Source of the DNA: DASXQK01 sp963724385
GTDB lineage: Bacteria > Pseudomonadota > Alphaproteobacteria > Dongiales > Dongiaceae
Assembly (NCBI GenBank): GCA_963724385.1
Contig: CAVRUJ010000002.1
Location: 1,054,001-1,118,000, forward strand
Length of the DNA stretch: 64,000 bases
Reading direction: 5' to 3'
Shown: piece by piece, positions 7,427-16,856 of the stretch
Layout: every line of letters starts with the position of its first letter
Position numbering within the stretch: the first letter of the stretch is position 1
Translations under genes and position numbers: made by a program
The notes under the pieces: generated by a model
The model's input: the letters and a program-made list of their open reading frames with translations, nothing else
What the model was told of the DNA's origin: nothing
The model's database searches: none

Positions 7427-8496
7427 CGCCCCTGGCCCGCCTCCTGGCGCGCCGCATCGCGCTTGCCGGGCCGCTCACCGTCGCGGAGTTCATGGCCGAG
7501 GCCCTCGGCCATCCGGTCCACGGCTACTACAAGACTCGCGATCCACTGGGCGCCGCGGGCGATTTCATCACCGCGCCCGAGATCAGCCAGATGTTCGGCG
7601 AGCTCATCGGGCTTTGGTGCGTCGAGGTCTGGCGCGAGATGGGCGCGCCCTCCCCGGTTCTCCTGGTGGAGCTCGGTCCCGGCCGCGGCACCTTGATGGC
7701 CGACGCGCTGCGCGCCGCGCGCATCCGCCCGGCCTTCTGCGAGGCGATCCGCCTGCATCTGGTCGAGACGAGCCCGGCCTTGCGCCAGCGCCAGGCGGAG
7801 GCGCTCGCCGCCCACAAGCCCGTCTGGCTGGAGAGCCTGGCCGAGCTTCCGCCGGGCCCGCTGCTCCTCGTTGCCAACGAGTTCTTCGACGCCATGCCGG
7901 TGCACCAGTTCGTGCTCGAACCCGACGGATGGCGCGAGCGCGTCGTCGCCCTCGATGGCGAGCGCCTCGTCTTCGCCACCGCCCCGCCCGGCCCGACCCT
8001 GGCGCTGCTTAGCCAGCGCCAGCGCCAGGGCCCGGCGGCCGAGGTGTCGCCGGCTGCGCTCGGCCTGATGAGCGAGATCGCGGGACGGCTCGCGGCCCAT
8101 GGCGGCGCCGCGCTCATCGTCGATTACGGCACCAGCCAGAGCCTGCCGGGGGAGAGCCTGCAGGCGGTGCGCTGGCACCGGCCCGTCGATCCCCTGGCCG
8201 ATCCGGGGGAGGCCGACCTCACCGCCCATGTCGACTTCGAGGCGCTCGCCCGCGCCGCGCGCGCTGCCGGGGCGAATGTCCATGGCCCGCTGCCCCAGGG
8301 CGAATTCCTGCTGCGGCTGGGGCTTTCGGCGCGGGCGGAAAGCCTGATCGCGCGAGCCACGCCCGAGCAGGCGCGCGCCATCGAGGCGGCCCGCCGGCGC
8401 TTGCTCGACGTCAGGGAAATGGGCACGTTGTTCAAGGCGGTGGTGCTGACCGCGCCCAGCCTTCCCCCACCGCCCGGTTTCGCCGAGATTGCCTGA
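7423..8496 (+). CDS. MidA/NDUFAF7-family SAM-dependent methyltransferase
   Basis: A 357-residue protein of the DUF185 class. The SAM-binding region is clear: YYKTRDPLGAAGDFITAPEISQMFGELIG, then LLVELGPGRGTLMADAL with the glycine-rich loop, and LLVANEFFDAMPVHQFV. Mitochondrial NDUFAF7 dimethylates an arginine in the NDUFS2 subunit of complex I; bacterial members are assumed similar but little tested. It overlaps lgt by four bases (ATGA) and is followed by pgeF, an order common in alphaproteobacteria. Confidence 0.9.
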   Translation: MTPLARLLARRIALAGPLTVAEFMAEALGHPVHGYYKTRDPLGAAGDFITAPEISQMFGELIGLWCVEVWREMGAPSPVLLVELGPGRGTLMADALRAARIRPAFCEAIRLHLVETSPALRQRQAEALAAHKPVWLESLAELPPGPLLLVANEFFDAMPVHQFVLEPDGWRERVVALDGERLVFATAPPGPTLALLSQRQRQGPAAEVSPAALGLMSEIAGRLAAHGGAALIVDYGTSQSLPGESLQAVRWHRPVDPLADPGEADLTAHVDFEALARAARAAGANVHGPLPQGEFLLRLGLSARAESLIARATPEQARAIEAARRRLLDVREMGTLFKAVVLTAPSLPPPPGFAEIA

Positions 8497-8506
8497 CTTA
8501 TTACAC

Positions 8507-9292
8507 ATGCCCGCCGCCGCCATGATCCAGGCCCAGCCGCTTGCCGAACTCGCCGGCTTTCGCCACGGCTTTTTCGGCCGTCAGGGCGGCGTCAGCGAAG
8601 GGCTGTACGCCTCGCTCAATTGCGGCTTCGGCTCCGGCGACGATCCGGCCCTGGTGGCGGAAAACCGGGATCGCGCGGTCGCCGCCGCAGGCCTCGATCC
8701 GAGTGGTCTCGTAACCGCCTATCAGACCCACAGCATTCTCGTGGCCAGGGTCGAGCGGCCCTGGCGGCGCGAGGAGTCGCCCAAGGTGGATGGGATGGTG
8801 ACGGCAAAGAAAGGCATCGCGCTCGGCATCCTCACCGCCGACTGCGCCCCGGTGCTGTTCGCCGACGAAGAAGCGCGCATCGCCGGCGCCGCCCATGCCG
8901 GCTGGCGTGGGGCGCTCGACGGCGTGCTCGAGGCGACGGTGGCCACCATGGTTGGCCTCGGCGCCGCGCCCGGGCGCATTCACGCCGCCATCGGTCCCTG
9001 CATCGCTCAGGACTCTTACGAAGTCGGTCCGGAATTCCGCGAGCGTTTCCTCGCCGTGGCGTCTGCGAACGCACGCCACTTCCGCCCTTCGACAGACCGG
9101 CCCGGCCATTTCCACTTCGACCTTCCGGGCTATGTCGCCGAGAGGCTCGAGCGCGCGGGCATCGGGCGTGTGGCCGCCACCGGCGGCGACAGCTGCGGCC
9201 AGCGCGATGAATTCTTTAGTTACCGTCGTGCTACCCTGGAAGGCGGCAAGGATTACGGCCGCAATCTCTCGATCATCGCCCTGGAGGACTGA
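8507..9292 (+). CDS. pgeF: Peptidoglycan editing factor PgeF (YfiH/laccase-domain)
   Basis: A protein of about 261 residues. ATG 8507 is taken as start, with ATG 8522 (MIQAQPLAEL) equally possible; neither has a good ribosome site. The Zn/Cu-binding residues of the family are visible in TAYQTHS, LTADCAPVLFAD and AAHAGWRGALDG, with a closing FFSYRR. E. coli PgeF removes wrongly incorporated L-Ser from UDP-MurNAc peptides, and homologues also act on purine nucleosides. It is the third gene of the lgt cluster, just before the M24 gene. Confidence 0.92.
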   Translation: MPAAAMIQAQPLAELAGFRHGFFGRQGGVSEGLYASLNCGFGSGDDPALVAENRDRAVAAAGLDPSGLVTAYQTHSILVARVERPWRREESPKVDGMVTAKKGIALGILTADCAPVLFADEEARIAGAAHAGWRGALDGVLEATVATMVGLGAAPGRIHAAIGPCIAQDSYEVGPEFRERFLAVASANARHFRPSTDRPGHFHFDLPGYVAERLERAGIGRVAATGGDSCGQRDEFFSYRRATLEGGKDYGRNLSIIALED

Positions 9293-9294
9293 GA

Positions 9295-10446
9295 GTGGCC
9301 CTGCATTTCAGCCGCGAAGAGCTGTCCGGTCGGCGCGCCGCGGCCTGCACGGCGCTCGCCAAGCGCGGCCTCGACGGGCTTCTCATGTTCCGCCAGGAGA
9401 GCATGTACTACCTGACGGGCTACGACACCTTCGGCTACGTGTTCTTTCAATGCCTCTATCTCGGCGCCGACGGACGGATGGTCCTGCTGACCCGGGTGCC
9501 GGACCGGCTCCAGGCCCAGCACACATCGGTGATCGAGGATATTCGCATCTGGGTCGATCTGCCCGACGCCAATCCGGCGCTGGCCTTGCGGGAGATACTC
9601 GAGCAGCGGGGCTGCCGCGGCAAACGCCTGGGCGTCGAGTACGAGGCCTATGGACTGACGGCGCGCAACGGCAAGCGCCTGGAAGCCGCTCTCGACGGAT
9701 TCTGCAATCTCATCGACGCCTCGGATCTGGTGAGCCGCCTGCGCCTGGTGAAAAGCGCGGCCGAGATCGCCTATGTCCGACGCGCCGCCGAGCTCGCCGA
9801 CCTGGCGCTCGACGAGGCCCATCGCCTGGCCGGGCCCGGCGTCGACGAAGCCGAGATCCTGGCCGCCATGCAGGGCGCGGTCATCCGCGGCGGGGGCGAC
9901 GATCCGGCCAACGAGTTCATCATCGGCTCAGGTACCGACGCCTTGCTGTGCCGCTATTTCTCCGGCCGGCGGAAGCTTTCAGCCCAGGACCAGTTGACCC
10001 TCGAATTCGCCGGCGTCTATCGCCACTACCACGCCTGCCTGATGCGCACGATCCCCATCGGCGCAGTGCCGGCGCGCCAGCGCGAGATGCATGAGGTGGC
10101 CGTCGAATCCCTGGAAGCCTGCAAGGCGGCGCTTGTGCCGGGGCGCCCGATCGGTGAGGTGTTCGACGCCTATGCCAGGGTGGTGGACAAGGCCGGCTAC
10201 CAGGCCTACCGCATGAACGCCACCGGCTACAGCCTGGGCACCACCTTCGCGCCCAACTGGATGGACTGGCCAATGTTCTATCACGGCAATCCCGAGCCGG
10301 CGGCGCCAGGCCAGGTGTTCTTCATCCACATCATCATCTTCGATAACGACCGGGGCCTGGCCATGACCAGCGGCCATACGGTGCTGGTGAACGAGCGGGG
10401 CTGCGAGGCTCTCTCCAGGCGCGGGGTCGAGCTGGTCGCAAAGTAG
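9295..10446 (+). CDS. M24 (creatinase/prolidase-fold) protein with altered metal ligands
   Basis: A 383-residue protein from GTG 9295, two bases after pgeF. Both M24 halves are present: an N-terminal creatinase-like domain (MYYLTGYDTFGYVFFQCLY) and the pita-bread domain. At the sites where M24 peptidases carry Asp, Asp, His, Glu, Glu the sequence reads LEFAG (Glu237), ACLMRT (Cys for Asp), GYSLG (Tyr for His), FIHII (His for Glu) and SGHTVLV. A normal dimetal peptidase site is therefore unlikely. Creatinase and ectoine hydrolase DoeA are metal-independent relatives; the substrate here is unknown, and no other ectoine gene is near. Confidence 0.8.
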   Translation: MALHFSREELSGRRAAACTALAKRGLDGLLMFRQESMYYLTGYDTFGYVFFQCLYLGADGRMVLLTRVPDRLQAQHTSVIEDIRIWVDLPDANPALALREILEQRGCRGKRLGVEYEAYGLTARNGKRLEAALDGFCNLIDASDLVSRLRLVKSAAEIAYVRRAAELADLALDEAHRLAGPGVDEAEILAAMQGAVIRGGGDDPANEFIIGSGTDALLCRYFSGRRKLSAQDQLTLEFAGVYRHYHACLMRTIPIGAVPARQREMHEVAVESLEACKAALVPGRPIGEVFDAYARVVDKAGYQAYRMNATGYSLGTTFAPNWMDWPMFYHGNPEPAAPGQVFFIHIIIFDNDRGLAMTSGHTVLVNERGCEALSRRGVELVAK

Positions 10447-10510
10447 GCGCTGGCCCAGAAAAGCAAAACGGGGCAATGATTTAACCGATCGCTGCGGCGC
10501 GACGGCGCGG

Positions 10511-10539
10511 TTTACAGAACCGTGACGCCCCGATATATT
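10511..10539 (+). promoter_or_regulatory. Predicted sigma-70 promoter of prs
   Basis: TTTACA at 10511-10516 and TATATT at 10534-10539 with a 17-base spacer, about 70 bases before the prs ATG. Only sequence similarity supports it. Confidence 0.5.
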
Positions 10540-10609
10540 CCGCGCGCCGCGCTGGGGTGGTGCGGGCAGCGGGGCCGGACCGCTCCCTTATCCGACGACG
10601 GGTTGCGAG

Positions 10610-11542
<933 letters not shown>

Positions 11543-11549
11543 ATTTCTG

Positions 11550-11570
11550 CCGCCGGCAACGGCGGTTTTT
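11550..11570 (+). terminator. Intrinsic terminator after prs
   Basis: CCGCCG-GCAA-CGGCGG hairpin followed directly by TTTTT, starting eight bases after the prs stop codon. Confidence 0.85.
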
Positions 11571-11630
11571 CGAGGACGCGGATGGGCACCCCTGGAGGCC
11601 CCCGCACAAGGACATGAAAGGAGCAAACTG

Positions 11631-12440
11631 ATGTCCGAAGTCCAGAACTTGAGCGCGGAGCTGCGCAGCCGCGCCGGGAAGGGGGCCGCACGCCAATCCC
11701 GCCGCGATGGCCGCGTCCCTGGAGTGATCTACGGCGACAAGAAGCCGGCAACCTTGATCTCCGTCGCGCCGCGCGAGCTGATGAAGGAGCTGCGCAAGAA
11801 GGCCTTCCACGTCACCCTGTTCGACATCGCCGTCGATGGCCGCAAGGAGCGCGTGCTGCCGCGCGACGTCCAGTTCGATCCGGTGGGCGACCAGCCGATC
11901 CACGTCGACTTCATGCGCGTGGGCGAGCACACCCGGGTCCACGTCGCCGTGCCGGTCGCCTTCCGCAACGAAGCGGCCTCGCCGGGCCTGAAGCGCGGCG
12001 GCGTGCTCAACGTCGTGCGCCACGAGGTCGAGCTGATCTGCAGCGTCGACAGCATCCCGCGCCAGATCGAGATCGACCTGGAGGGCCTCGACATCGGCGA
12101 TTCCGTCCATATCAGCATGGTGAAGCTGCCGGAAGGCGTGCGCCCCGCCATCGCCCGCGACTTCACCATCGCCACCATCGCGGTGCCGACGATCCAGAAG
12201 GTCGAGGAAGAGGTCAAAGCCCCCACGGAAGAGGAAGCTGCAGCCGCTGCGGCTGCAGCCGCCGGTGCCCCTGGCGCTGCGGGTGCGCCCGCAGGTGCGC
12301 CCGGCGCTGCGCCGGCCGCTGGTGCTGCCGCAGCAGCGGCGGGCGGCGACAAGAAGGGTGCGGCCGCTGCCAAGCCGGCTGCAGGCGCGCCCGCGGCCGC
12401 CAAGCCGGCCGGCGGCGACAAGAAGGGCGGCAAAAAGTAA
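11631..12440 (+). CDS. rplY: 50S ribosomal protein L25/general stress protein Ctc
   Basis: A 269-residue protein from ATG 11631, with AAAGGAG eight bases upstream. The L25 domain (about residues 1-95: ELRSRAGKGAARQSRRDGRVPGVIYG, DVQFDPVGDQPIHVDFM) binds 5S rRNA, and the TL5/Ctc beta domain follows to about residue 190. The last 75 residues are an unusually long low-complexity Ala/Pro/Gly tail punctuated by KK, with two copies of a GGDKKG unit. Such tails vary among alphaproteobacteria and are probably disordered. It heads the rplY-pth pair. Confidence 0.95.
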   Translation: MSEVQNLSAELRSRAGKGAARQSRRDGRVPGVIYGDKKPATLISVAPRELMKELRKKAFHVTLFDIAVDGRKERVLPRDVQFDPVGDQPIHVDFMRVGEHTRVHVAVPVAFRNEAASPGLKRGGVLNVVRHEVELICSVDSIPRQIEIDLEGLDIGDSVHISMVKLPEGVRPAIARDFTIATIAVPTIQKVEEEVKAPTEEEAAAAAAAAAGAPGAAGAPAGAPGAAPAAGAAAAAAGGDKKGAAAAKPAAGAPAAAKPAGGDKKGGKK

Positions 12441-12467
12441 CAGGAGGCGCTCCCTTTGCGCCTCCTG
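12441..12467 (+). promoter_or_regulatory. Hairpin covering the pth ribosome binding site and start
   Basis: Perfect 10-base arms CAGGAGGCGC (12441-12450) and GCGCCTCCTG (12458-12467) with the loop TCCCTTT begin immediately after the rplY stop. The 5' arm contains the AGGAGG ribosome site, and the TTG start straddles the loop and the 3' arm. In mRNA this would hide the pth start unless opened, for instance by ribosomes finishing rplY. There is no T-tract, so it is less likely to be a terminator. Confidence 0.7.
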
Positions 12468-13073
12468 GTCGGCCTCGGCAATCCCGGCCGGGGCTACGCC
12501 CATAACCGGCACAACATCGGCTTCCTGGCGGCGGACGAGATCCACCGCCGCCATCGCCTGGGGCCGTGGCGTGCCCGTTTCCAGGGCCTGGTCTCGGAGG
12601 GCGAAATCGGGTCCGGGCGCGTCGTCCTGCTGAAGCCCGAGACCTACATGAACGAGTCCGGCCGAAGCGTCGCCGCGGCGGCGCGCTTCTACAAGCTCGA
12701 GCCGCCGGCGATCATCGTCATCCATGACGACGTCGATCTCCTGCCGGGCAGGATTCGCGTGAAGCAGGGCGGCGGCGCCGGCGGCCATAACGGCCTGCGC
12801 AGCATCGATGCGCATCTCAGCCCTGACTATTGGCGCTTGCGCATCGGCGTCGGCCATCCCGGCCACCCCGAGCTGGTCCGCCATTACGTGCTCCAGGATT
12901 TCGCCAAGGAGGAGCGTCCCTTGATGTCCAAGGTCGTCGTCGCCGCGGTCGAGGCCTTGCCCCTGCTGCTCGCGGGCGACGCCAACGGGTTCATGAACAA
13001 GGTCGTGGTCGCGGTGACTCCGCCGAAACCGAAGGCCAAGCCCGACGACAAGGGCGAGGCCGAGGGCAGCTAG
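12456..13073 (+). CDS. pth: Peptidyl-tRNA hydrolase
   Basis: A 205-residue enzyme starting at TTG 12456. Family homology starts exactly at RLLVGLGNPGRGYAHNRHN, and no ATG is available. Catalytic His lies in NRHNIGF, and the substrate-binding residues in KPETYMNESG and HDDVDLLPGRIRVK, followed by GGGAGGHNGLRSI. It recycles peptidyl-tRNAs that drop off the ribosome. The C-terminus has a Lys/Pro/Glu-rich extension past the usual end. It follows rplY by 15 bases, with its start inside a hairpin. Confidence 0.96.
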   Translation: MRLLVGLGNPGRGYAHNRHNIGFLAADEIHRRHRLGPWRARFQGLVSEGEIGSGRVVLLKPETYMNESGRSVAAAARFYKLEPPAIIVIHDDVDLLPGRIRVKQGGGAGGHNGLRSIDAHLSPDYWRLRIGVGHPGHPELVRHYVLQDFAKEERPLMSKVVVAAVEALPLLLAGDANGFMNKVVVAVTPPKPKAKPDDKGEAEGS

Positions 13074-13152
13074 CCCGCGACAAGCGGGCGCGCCTTGCGA
13101 TAAAACAGCGCCCCGGCCGGGTCCGGCCTCCTTTCACCTACGGGATGAGTGC

Positions 13153-14250
13153 ATGGGTTTCTCCTGCGGCATCGTCGGGCTGCCGAATGTCGGCAAATCG
13201 ACCCTGTTCAACGCGCTGACCGCCACCCAGGCGGCGGAAGCCGCGAACTATCCCTTCTGCACCATCGAGCCCAATGTGGGCAAAGTGGCCGTGCCCGACC
13301 CGCGCCTGGACAAGCTCGCCGAGCTTGCCAAGTCGGCCAAGATCGTGGCGACCCAGCTCGACTTCGTCGACATCGCCGGGCTGGTGCGCGGCGCCAGCAA
13401 GGGCGAGGGCCTGGGCAACCAGTTCCTGGCCAATATCCGCGAGGTCGACGCCATCGCCCATGTGTTGCGCTGCTTCGCCGGCGAAGTGACGCATGTCGAG
13501 GGCAGCGTCGATCCGCTGCGCGACGCCGACACGGTGGAGACCGAATTGATGCTGGCCGATCTGGAGAGCCTGCAGCGCCGGGCCGATGCCACGGCCAAGA
13601 AGGCCAAGGGCGGCGACAAGGAAGCGAAGCTCCAGCAGACGGCCATCGAGGCGGCGCTGGCCGAACTCGAAGCCGGCCGCCCGGCGCGCCGGGCGAAGAT
13701 CGGCGAAGCCGAGGCCGAGAGCTTCCGCCAGCTCCAGCTCCTGACCGCCAAGCCCGTGCTTTATGTCTGCAACGTCGAGGAGCATGCCGCGGCCAGCGGC
13801 AACGCCTGGTCGGCAAAAGTCGAAGAGCGGGCCAAGGCCGAAGCTGCGGCGTCGGTCGTCATCTCGGCCGCGATCGAGGCCGAGATCGCCCAGATCGCCG
13901 CGCCCGAGGAAAAGCGCGAGTTCCTCGCAGCCATCGGGCTTACCGAGCCCGGCCTCGCCCGGGTCATCCGGGCCGGCTACAAGCTGCTCGACCTCATCAC
14001 CTTCTTCACCGCGGGACCCAAGGAGGCCAAGGCCTGGACCGTCCGGCGGGGGGCCAAGGCGCCCGAGGCGGCCGGCGTCATCCATACCGATTTCGAGCGC
14101 GGGTTCATCAGGGCCGAGACCATCGCCTATGCCGACTTCGTCGCTTGCGGCGGCGAGCAGGGCGCCAAGGAAGCCGGCAGGATGCGCTCGGAAGGCAAGG
14201 ACTACGTCGTCCAGGATGGCGACGTGATGCATTTCCGGTTCAATGTTTGA
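13153..14250 (+). CDS. ychF: Redox-regulated ATPase YchF (Obg family)
   Basis: A 365-residue protein from ATG 13153. The P-loop GLPNVGKST, the switch region with Thr-Gln-Leu-DFVDIAGLVRGASKGEGLGNQFL, and the altered specificity motif CNVEE in place of NKxD explain the family's ATP preference. A coiled-coil insert (residues about 130-200) and a C-terminal TGS domain ending in VQDGDVMHFRFNV follow. YchF/OLA1 is a conserved ribosome-associated stress factor. The rplY-pth-ychF order is common in bacteria. Confidence 0.96.
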   Translation: MGFSCGIVGLPNVGKSTLFNALTATQAAEAANYPFCTIEPNVGKVAVPDPRLDKLAELAKSAKIVATQLDFVDIAGLVRGASKGEGLGNQFLANIREVDAIAHVLRCFAGEVTHVEGSVDPLRDADTVETELMLADLESLQRRADATAKKAKGGDKEAKLQQTAIEAALAELEAGRPARRAKIGEAEAESFRQLQLLTAKPVLYVCNVEEHAAASGNAWSAKVEERAKAEAAASVVISAAIEAEIAQIAAPEEKREFLAAIGLTEPGLARVIRAGYKLLDLITFFTAGPKEAKAWTVRRGAKAPEAAGVIHTDFERGFIRAETIAYADFVACGGEQGAKEAGRMRSEGKDYVVQDGDVMHFRFNV

Positions 14251-14310
14251 GGATCCTGCCTCGAGCAAAGCCCCTGGTTTCGTTTCACGCTGCCATGGCA
14301 GATTGCCCCG

Positions 14311-15567
14311 ATGCCTCTCCAATTGACTGACGAGGAACGGGCGCTGGCTCAAGGCGCCGGCGGCGACGCTGCCGCGATGGCCATGCGCATCCTGGCCGAG
14401 ATGGGCCGGATGCTGGGAGCCGATCGGCTGATCCCCGTGGCCTCGGCCCATATCGACGGCGCGCTCTACCACGGCGACAGCGGCGTGCATTTCGCCGAGC
14501 GGCTGGTCGCCGGCGGCGCCAGGGTCGCCGTGCCGGCGACGCTCAACGTCGGCGGGCTCGATCTTCTCGATCCGAAGAACGTGAAGGCCGACGCACATCG
14601 GCGCGACATGGCGTTGCGCCTGATGCGCGCCTACGAGACCATGGGCTGCCGGGCGACCTGGACATGCTCGCCCTACCACGCCGGCCACAGGCCCGCCTTC
14701 GGCCAGGATGTGGCCTGGGGCGAGAGCAACGCGGTTGCCTTCTGCAATTCGGTGCTGGGCGCCAGGACCAACCGGTACGGCGATTTCCTTGACATCTGCT
14801 GCGCCATCACCGGCCGGGCGCCGCGCTATGGCCTGCATTTGCCGGAGAGGCGCCGGGCAACGGTGCTGGTCGATACCTCGGCCATCTCGCCCGCCCTGAA
14901 ACGCCTCAACGTCTTCTATCCCGTGCTCGGCTGCTGGTATGGCGCCGAAATCGGCGGCGAGATCGGGGTCATCGAGGGGCTTCCCGCCGATTGCAGCGAG
15001 GACCAGCTGAAAGCGCTCTCGGCCGCGGCCGCTTCCAGCGGCGCGGTCGGGCTGTTCCATGTCGCCGGCCGCACGCCGGAGGCGTCTAGCATAGCCGCGG
15101 CCTCCGGCGGCGTTGCGCCGGCGCGGGTGATCCGCTTGACGGCGGACATGCTGCGCGCGGCCCGCGATCGCCTGTCGACGGCGAAGGGCGAGACGATCGA
15201 CGCGGTCGCCCTCGGCAGCCCGCATTTCTCGCTCGACGAGTTCGACGCGCTCGAAGCGCTGCTGCCCGGCCAGCGCATCCGCATTCCCTTCTTCGTCTGC
15301 ACCGGGCGCAACGTGGTGGCCGAGCTTGAGCGCCGCGGGCGTCTTGCGCCGCTGAAACAGGCCGGCGTCACCGTGGTGGCCGACACCTGCGTCGTCGTGG
15401 CGCCCATCCTGCCGGCCAAGGCGGGCGTGCTGATGACCAACTCGGGCAAGTTTGCCCATTACACCCCGGCCAACACCGGCTACGCGGTGGTCTATGGCAG
15501 CCTCGCCGATTGCATCGCCTCGGCCGCGGCCGGCCGGGTCATGCGCGACGAGACGGTGTGGCAATGA
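14311..15567 (+). CDS. Aconitase X large (catalytic) subunit
   Basis: A 418-residue protein from ATG 14311 matching the AcnX catalytic domain (DUF521): ASAHIDGALYHGDSGVHFAE near the N-terminus, VPATLNVGGLDLL, TCSPYH and GESNAVAFCNSVLGARTNRYGD, with cysteines that can hold an Fe-S cluster. Characterised bacterial AcnX enzymes dehydrate cis-3-hydroxy-L-proline, and archaeal ones mevalonate-5-phosphate. Here the subunits are separate genes, as in type II. No other proline or mevalonate genes adjoin, so the substrate remains open. The ATGA overlap couples it to the small subunit. Confidence 0.88.
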   Translation: MPLQLTDEERALAQGAGGDAAAMAMRILAEMGRMLGADRLIPVASAHIDGALYHGDSGVHFAERLVAGGARVAVPATLNVGGLDLLDPKNVKADAHRRDMALRLMRAYETMGCRATWTCSPYHAGHRPAFGQDVAWGESNAVAFCNSVLGARTNRYGDFLDICCAITGRAPRYGLHLPERRRATVLVDTSAISPALKRLNVFYPVLGCWYGAEIGGEIGVIEGLPADCSEDQLKALSAAAASSGAVGLFHVAGRTPEASSIAAASGGVAPARVIRLTADMLRAARDRLSTAKGETIDAVALGSPHFSLDEFDALEALLPGQRIRIPFFVCTGRNVVAELERRGRLAPLKQAGVTVVADTCVVVAPILPAKAGVLMTNSGKFAHYTPANTGYAVVYGSLADCIASAAAGRVMRDETVWQ

Positions 15568-15983
15568 GGCTCGCTGGCCTTCCCCAGATCGCCGGCCAGG
15601 CCGAAGGCGAGATCCTGAAGCTCGCCGAGCCGATCAGCTTCTGGGGCGGGGTCGATCCCAAATCGGGGCGCATCAGCGACCCGCGCCATCCCGACTACGA
15701 CAGGGAGATCGCCGGCCGGATCCTCGTCCTGCCGGGCATGATCGGCTCCAGTTCCTCCAGCTACATCATGCTGGAGCTGATGGCCATTGGCCGGGCGCCG
15801 GCCGCCCTCCTGCTGGCCGAGCCGGATGCCATCCTCGGTCTCGGCGTCGTGGTGGCGCGGGAAATGGATTACGGTTCGATACCGGTGCTTGTGCTGCCTC
15901 TCGAAGAGCAGCGACGACTGAAGACCGGATCGCAGGCCAGGATCGATGAAGAGGGTAGCATCGAGGTTCTTGGTGCGGCGTAG
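15564..15983 (+). CDS. Aconitase X small (swivel) subunit, DUF126
   Basis: A 139-residue protein from ATG 15564, overlapping the large-subunit stop. The DUF126 swivel domain is complete: KLAEPISFWGGVDPKSGRISDPRHPDYD, then LVLPGMIGSSSSSYIMLELM with the conserved Ser-rich loop that contacts substrate, and LLLAEPDAILGLGVVVA. It forms the mobile half of the active site with the AcnX large subunit. Start choice rests on the overlap and on family length. Confidence 0.88.
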   Translation: MRLAGLPQIAGQAEGEILKLAEPISFWGGVDPKSGRISDPRHPDYDREIAGRILVLPGMIGSSSSSYIMLELMAIGRAPAALLLAEPDAILGLGVVVAREMDYGSIPVLVLPLEEQRRLKTGSQARIDEEGSIEVLGAA

Positions 15984-15989
15984 AAGGAA

Positions 15990-16856
15990 CTAGTCGGCGA
16001 CGAATTCCAGGACACAGCCCGTCGCCGCCTCGGGGCCGATCAGCAGGCGCTCGTCCCCCGCGACAGGCCGCTGCCCATTCCGGCGCAGCACCTCGCCGGC
16101 TTGCGCGAGATCGGCGACGCCGATCGTCTGTACCGCCATCCAGGGCCGCTCGTGGGATGGGATCGCGATGCCGCGATAGCGCGAAGCGAGCGCGGCGGGA
16201 GTTGCGAACCTGACCTCGCCCGAGCCGGTGTCGATGGTCAGGCCGTCGCCATGCCGACCTACGGCCGCCGAACCGAAGATCCGCTCATAGGCGGGCGCCA
16301 GTGCTGACGGCCGATCGGTCGCGACAGTGAGCGCCACCAGCCGTCTGGCGCCGTTCGCATGGGCGAGCCATTCGGGGCGTCGCACAAGCTCGGGCGTCAG
16401 GTGCTGGCAGAAAAAGGCGCGCAGGTCCGGCAGCTCCGCGGCCGGCAAATAGACGAGCCTGAAGGCGGGAAGTCGGTCGCCTTCGGGCAGCTCCAGCAGG
16501 CGCTTCAGGGACTTGGGCCCGTCGGGATGGAGCCCGGCAGCGGCGAGCGCCTTGCTCGTCGCGCCGGCATCGGCGCTGGCGAAGGCGAGGCCCAGCAGGC
16601 CCTCGCGCTCGGCCAGGAACTTGTGGAGATCATTGGTGAACTGGGCGGGATCGAGGATGCCGAGAAGCTCGACATAACCCCGCTCGAACATCAGGCAGTA
16701 ATTGGCCGTGCCCCAGCCGATATGACGGCCCCGCGGCGTGACGGTGAAGCCTAACGTTTGCCAAGCGCGTCTCGCGGCTTCGAGGTCGCGGACGCCGATC
16801 AGGCTGTGGTCGATGCCGGCAACCGCCGGAAGCCGCGAAGCCCGCTCGCCGCTCAA
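15990..16856 (-). CDS. VOC (glyoxalase-fold) family protein
   Basis: A 288-residue protein read from TTG 16856, which overlaps the cytochrome c1 stop (TTGA); homology begins at AGIDHSLIGVRDLEAARRAW and no ATG fits. Two vicinal-oxygen-chelate modules are seen: residues about 12-130 (LGFTVTPRGRHIGWGTANYCLMFERGYVELLG) and about 160-285. This is the glyoxalase-like-3 type, whose substrates are mostly unknown. Its coupling to the bc1 operon is positional, and a functional link is not evident. Confidence 0.8.
   Translation of the reverse strand: MSGERASRLPAVAGIDHSLIGVRDLEAARRAWQTLGFTVTPRGRHIGWGTANYCLMFERGYVELLGILDPAQFTNDLHKFLAEREGLLGLAFASADAGATSKALAAAGLHPDGPKSLKRLLELPEGDRLPAFRLVYLPAAELPDLRAFFCQHLTPELVRRPEWLAHANGARRLVALTVATDRPSALAPAYERIFGSAAVGRHGDGLTIDTGSGEVRFATPAALASRYRGIAIPSHERPWMAVQTIGVADLAQAGEVLRRNGQRPVAGDERLLIGPEAATGCVLEFVAD

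Noticed and set aside
13138..15564. 808-residue open frame on the minus strand
   Set aside because: It runs antisense across ychF and the aconitase X large subunit, both strongly conserved, so it is a shadow frame.
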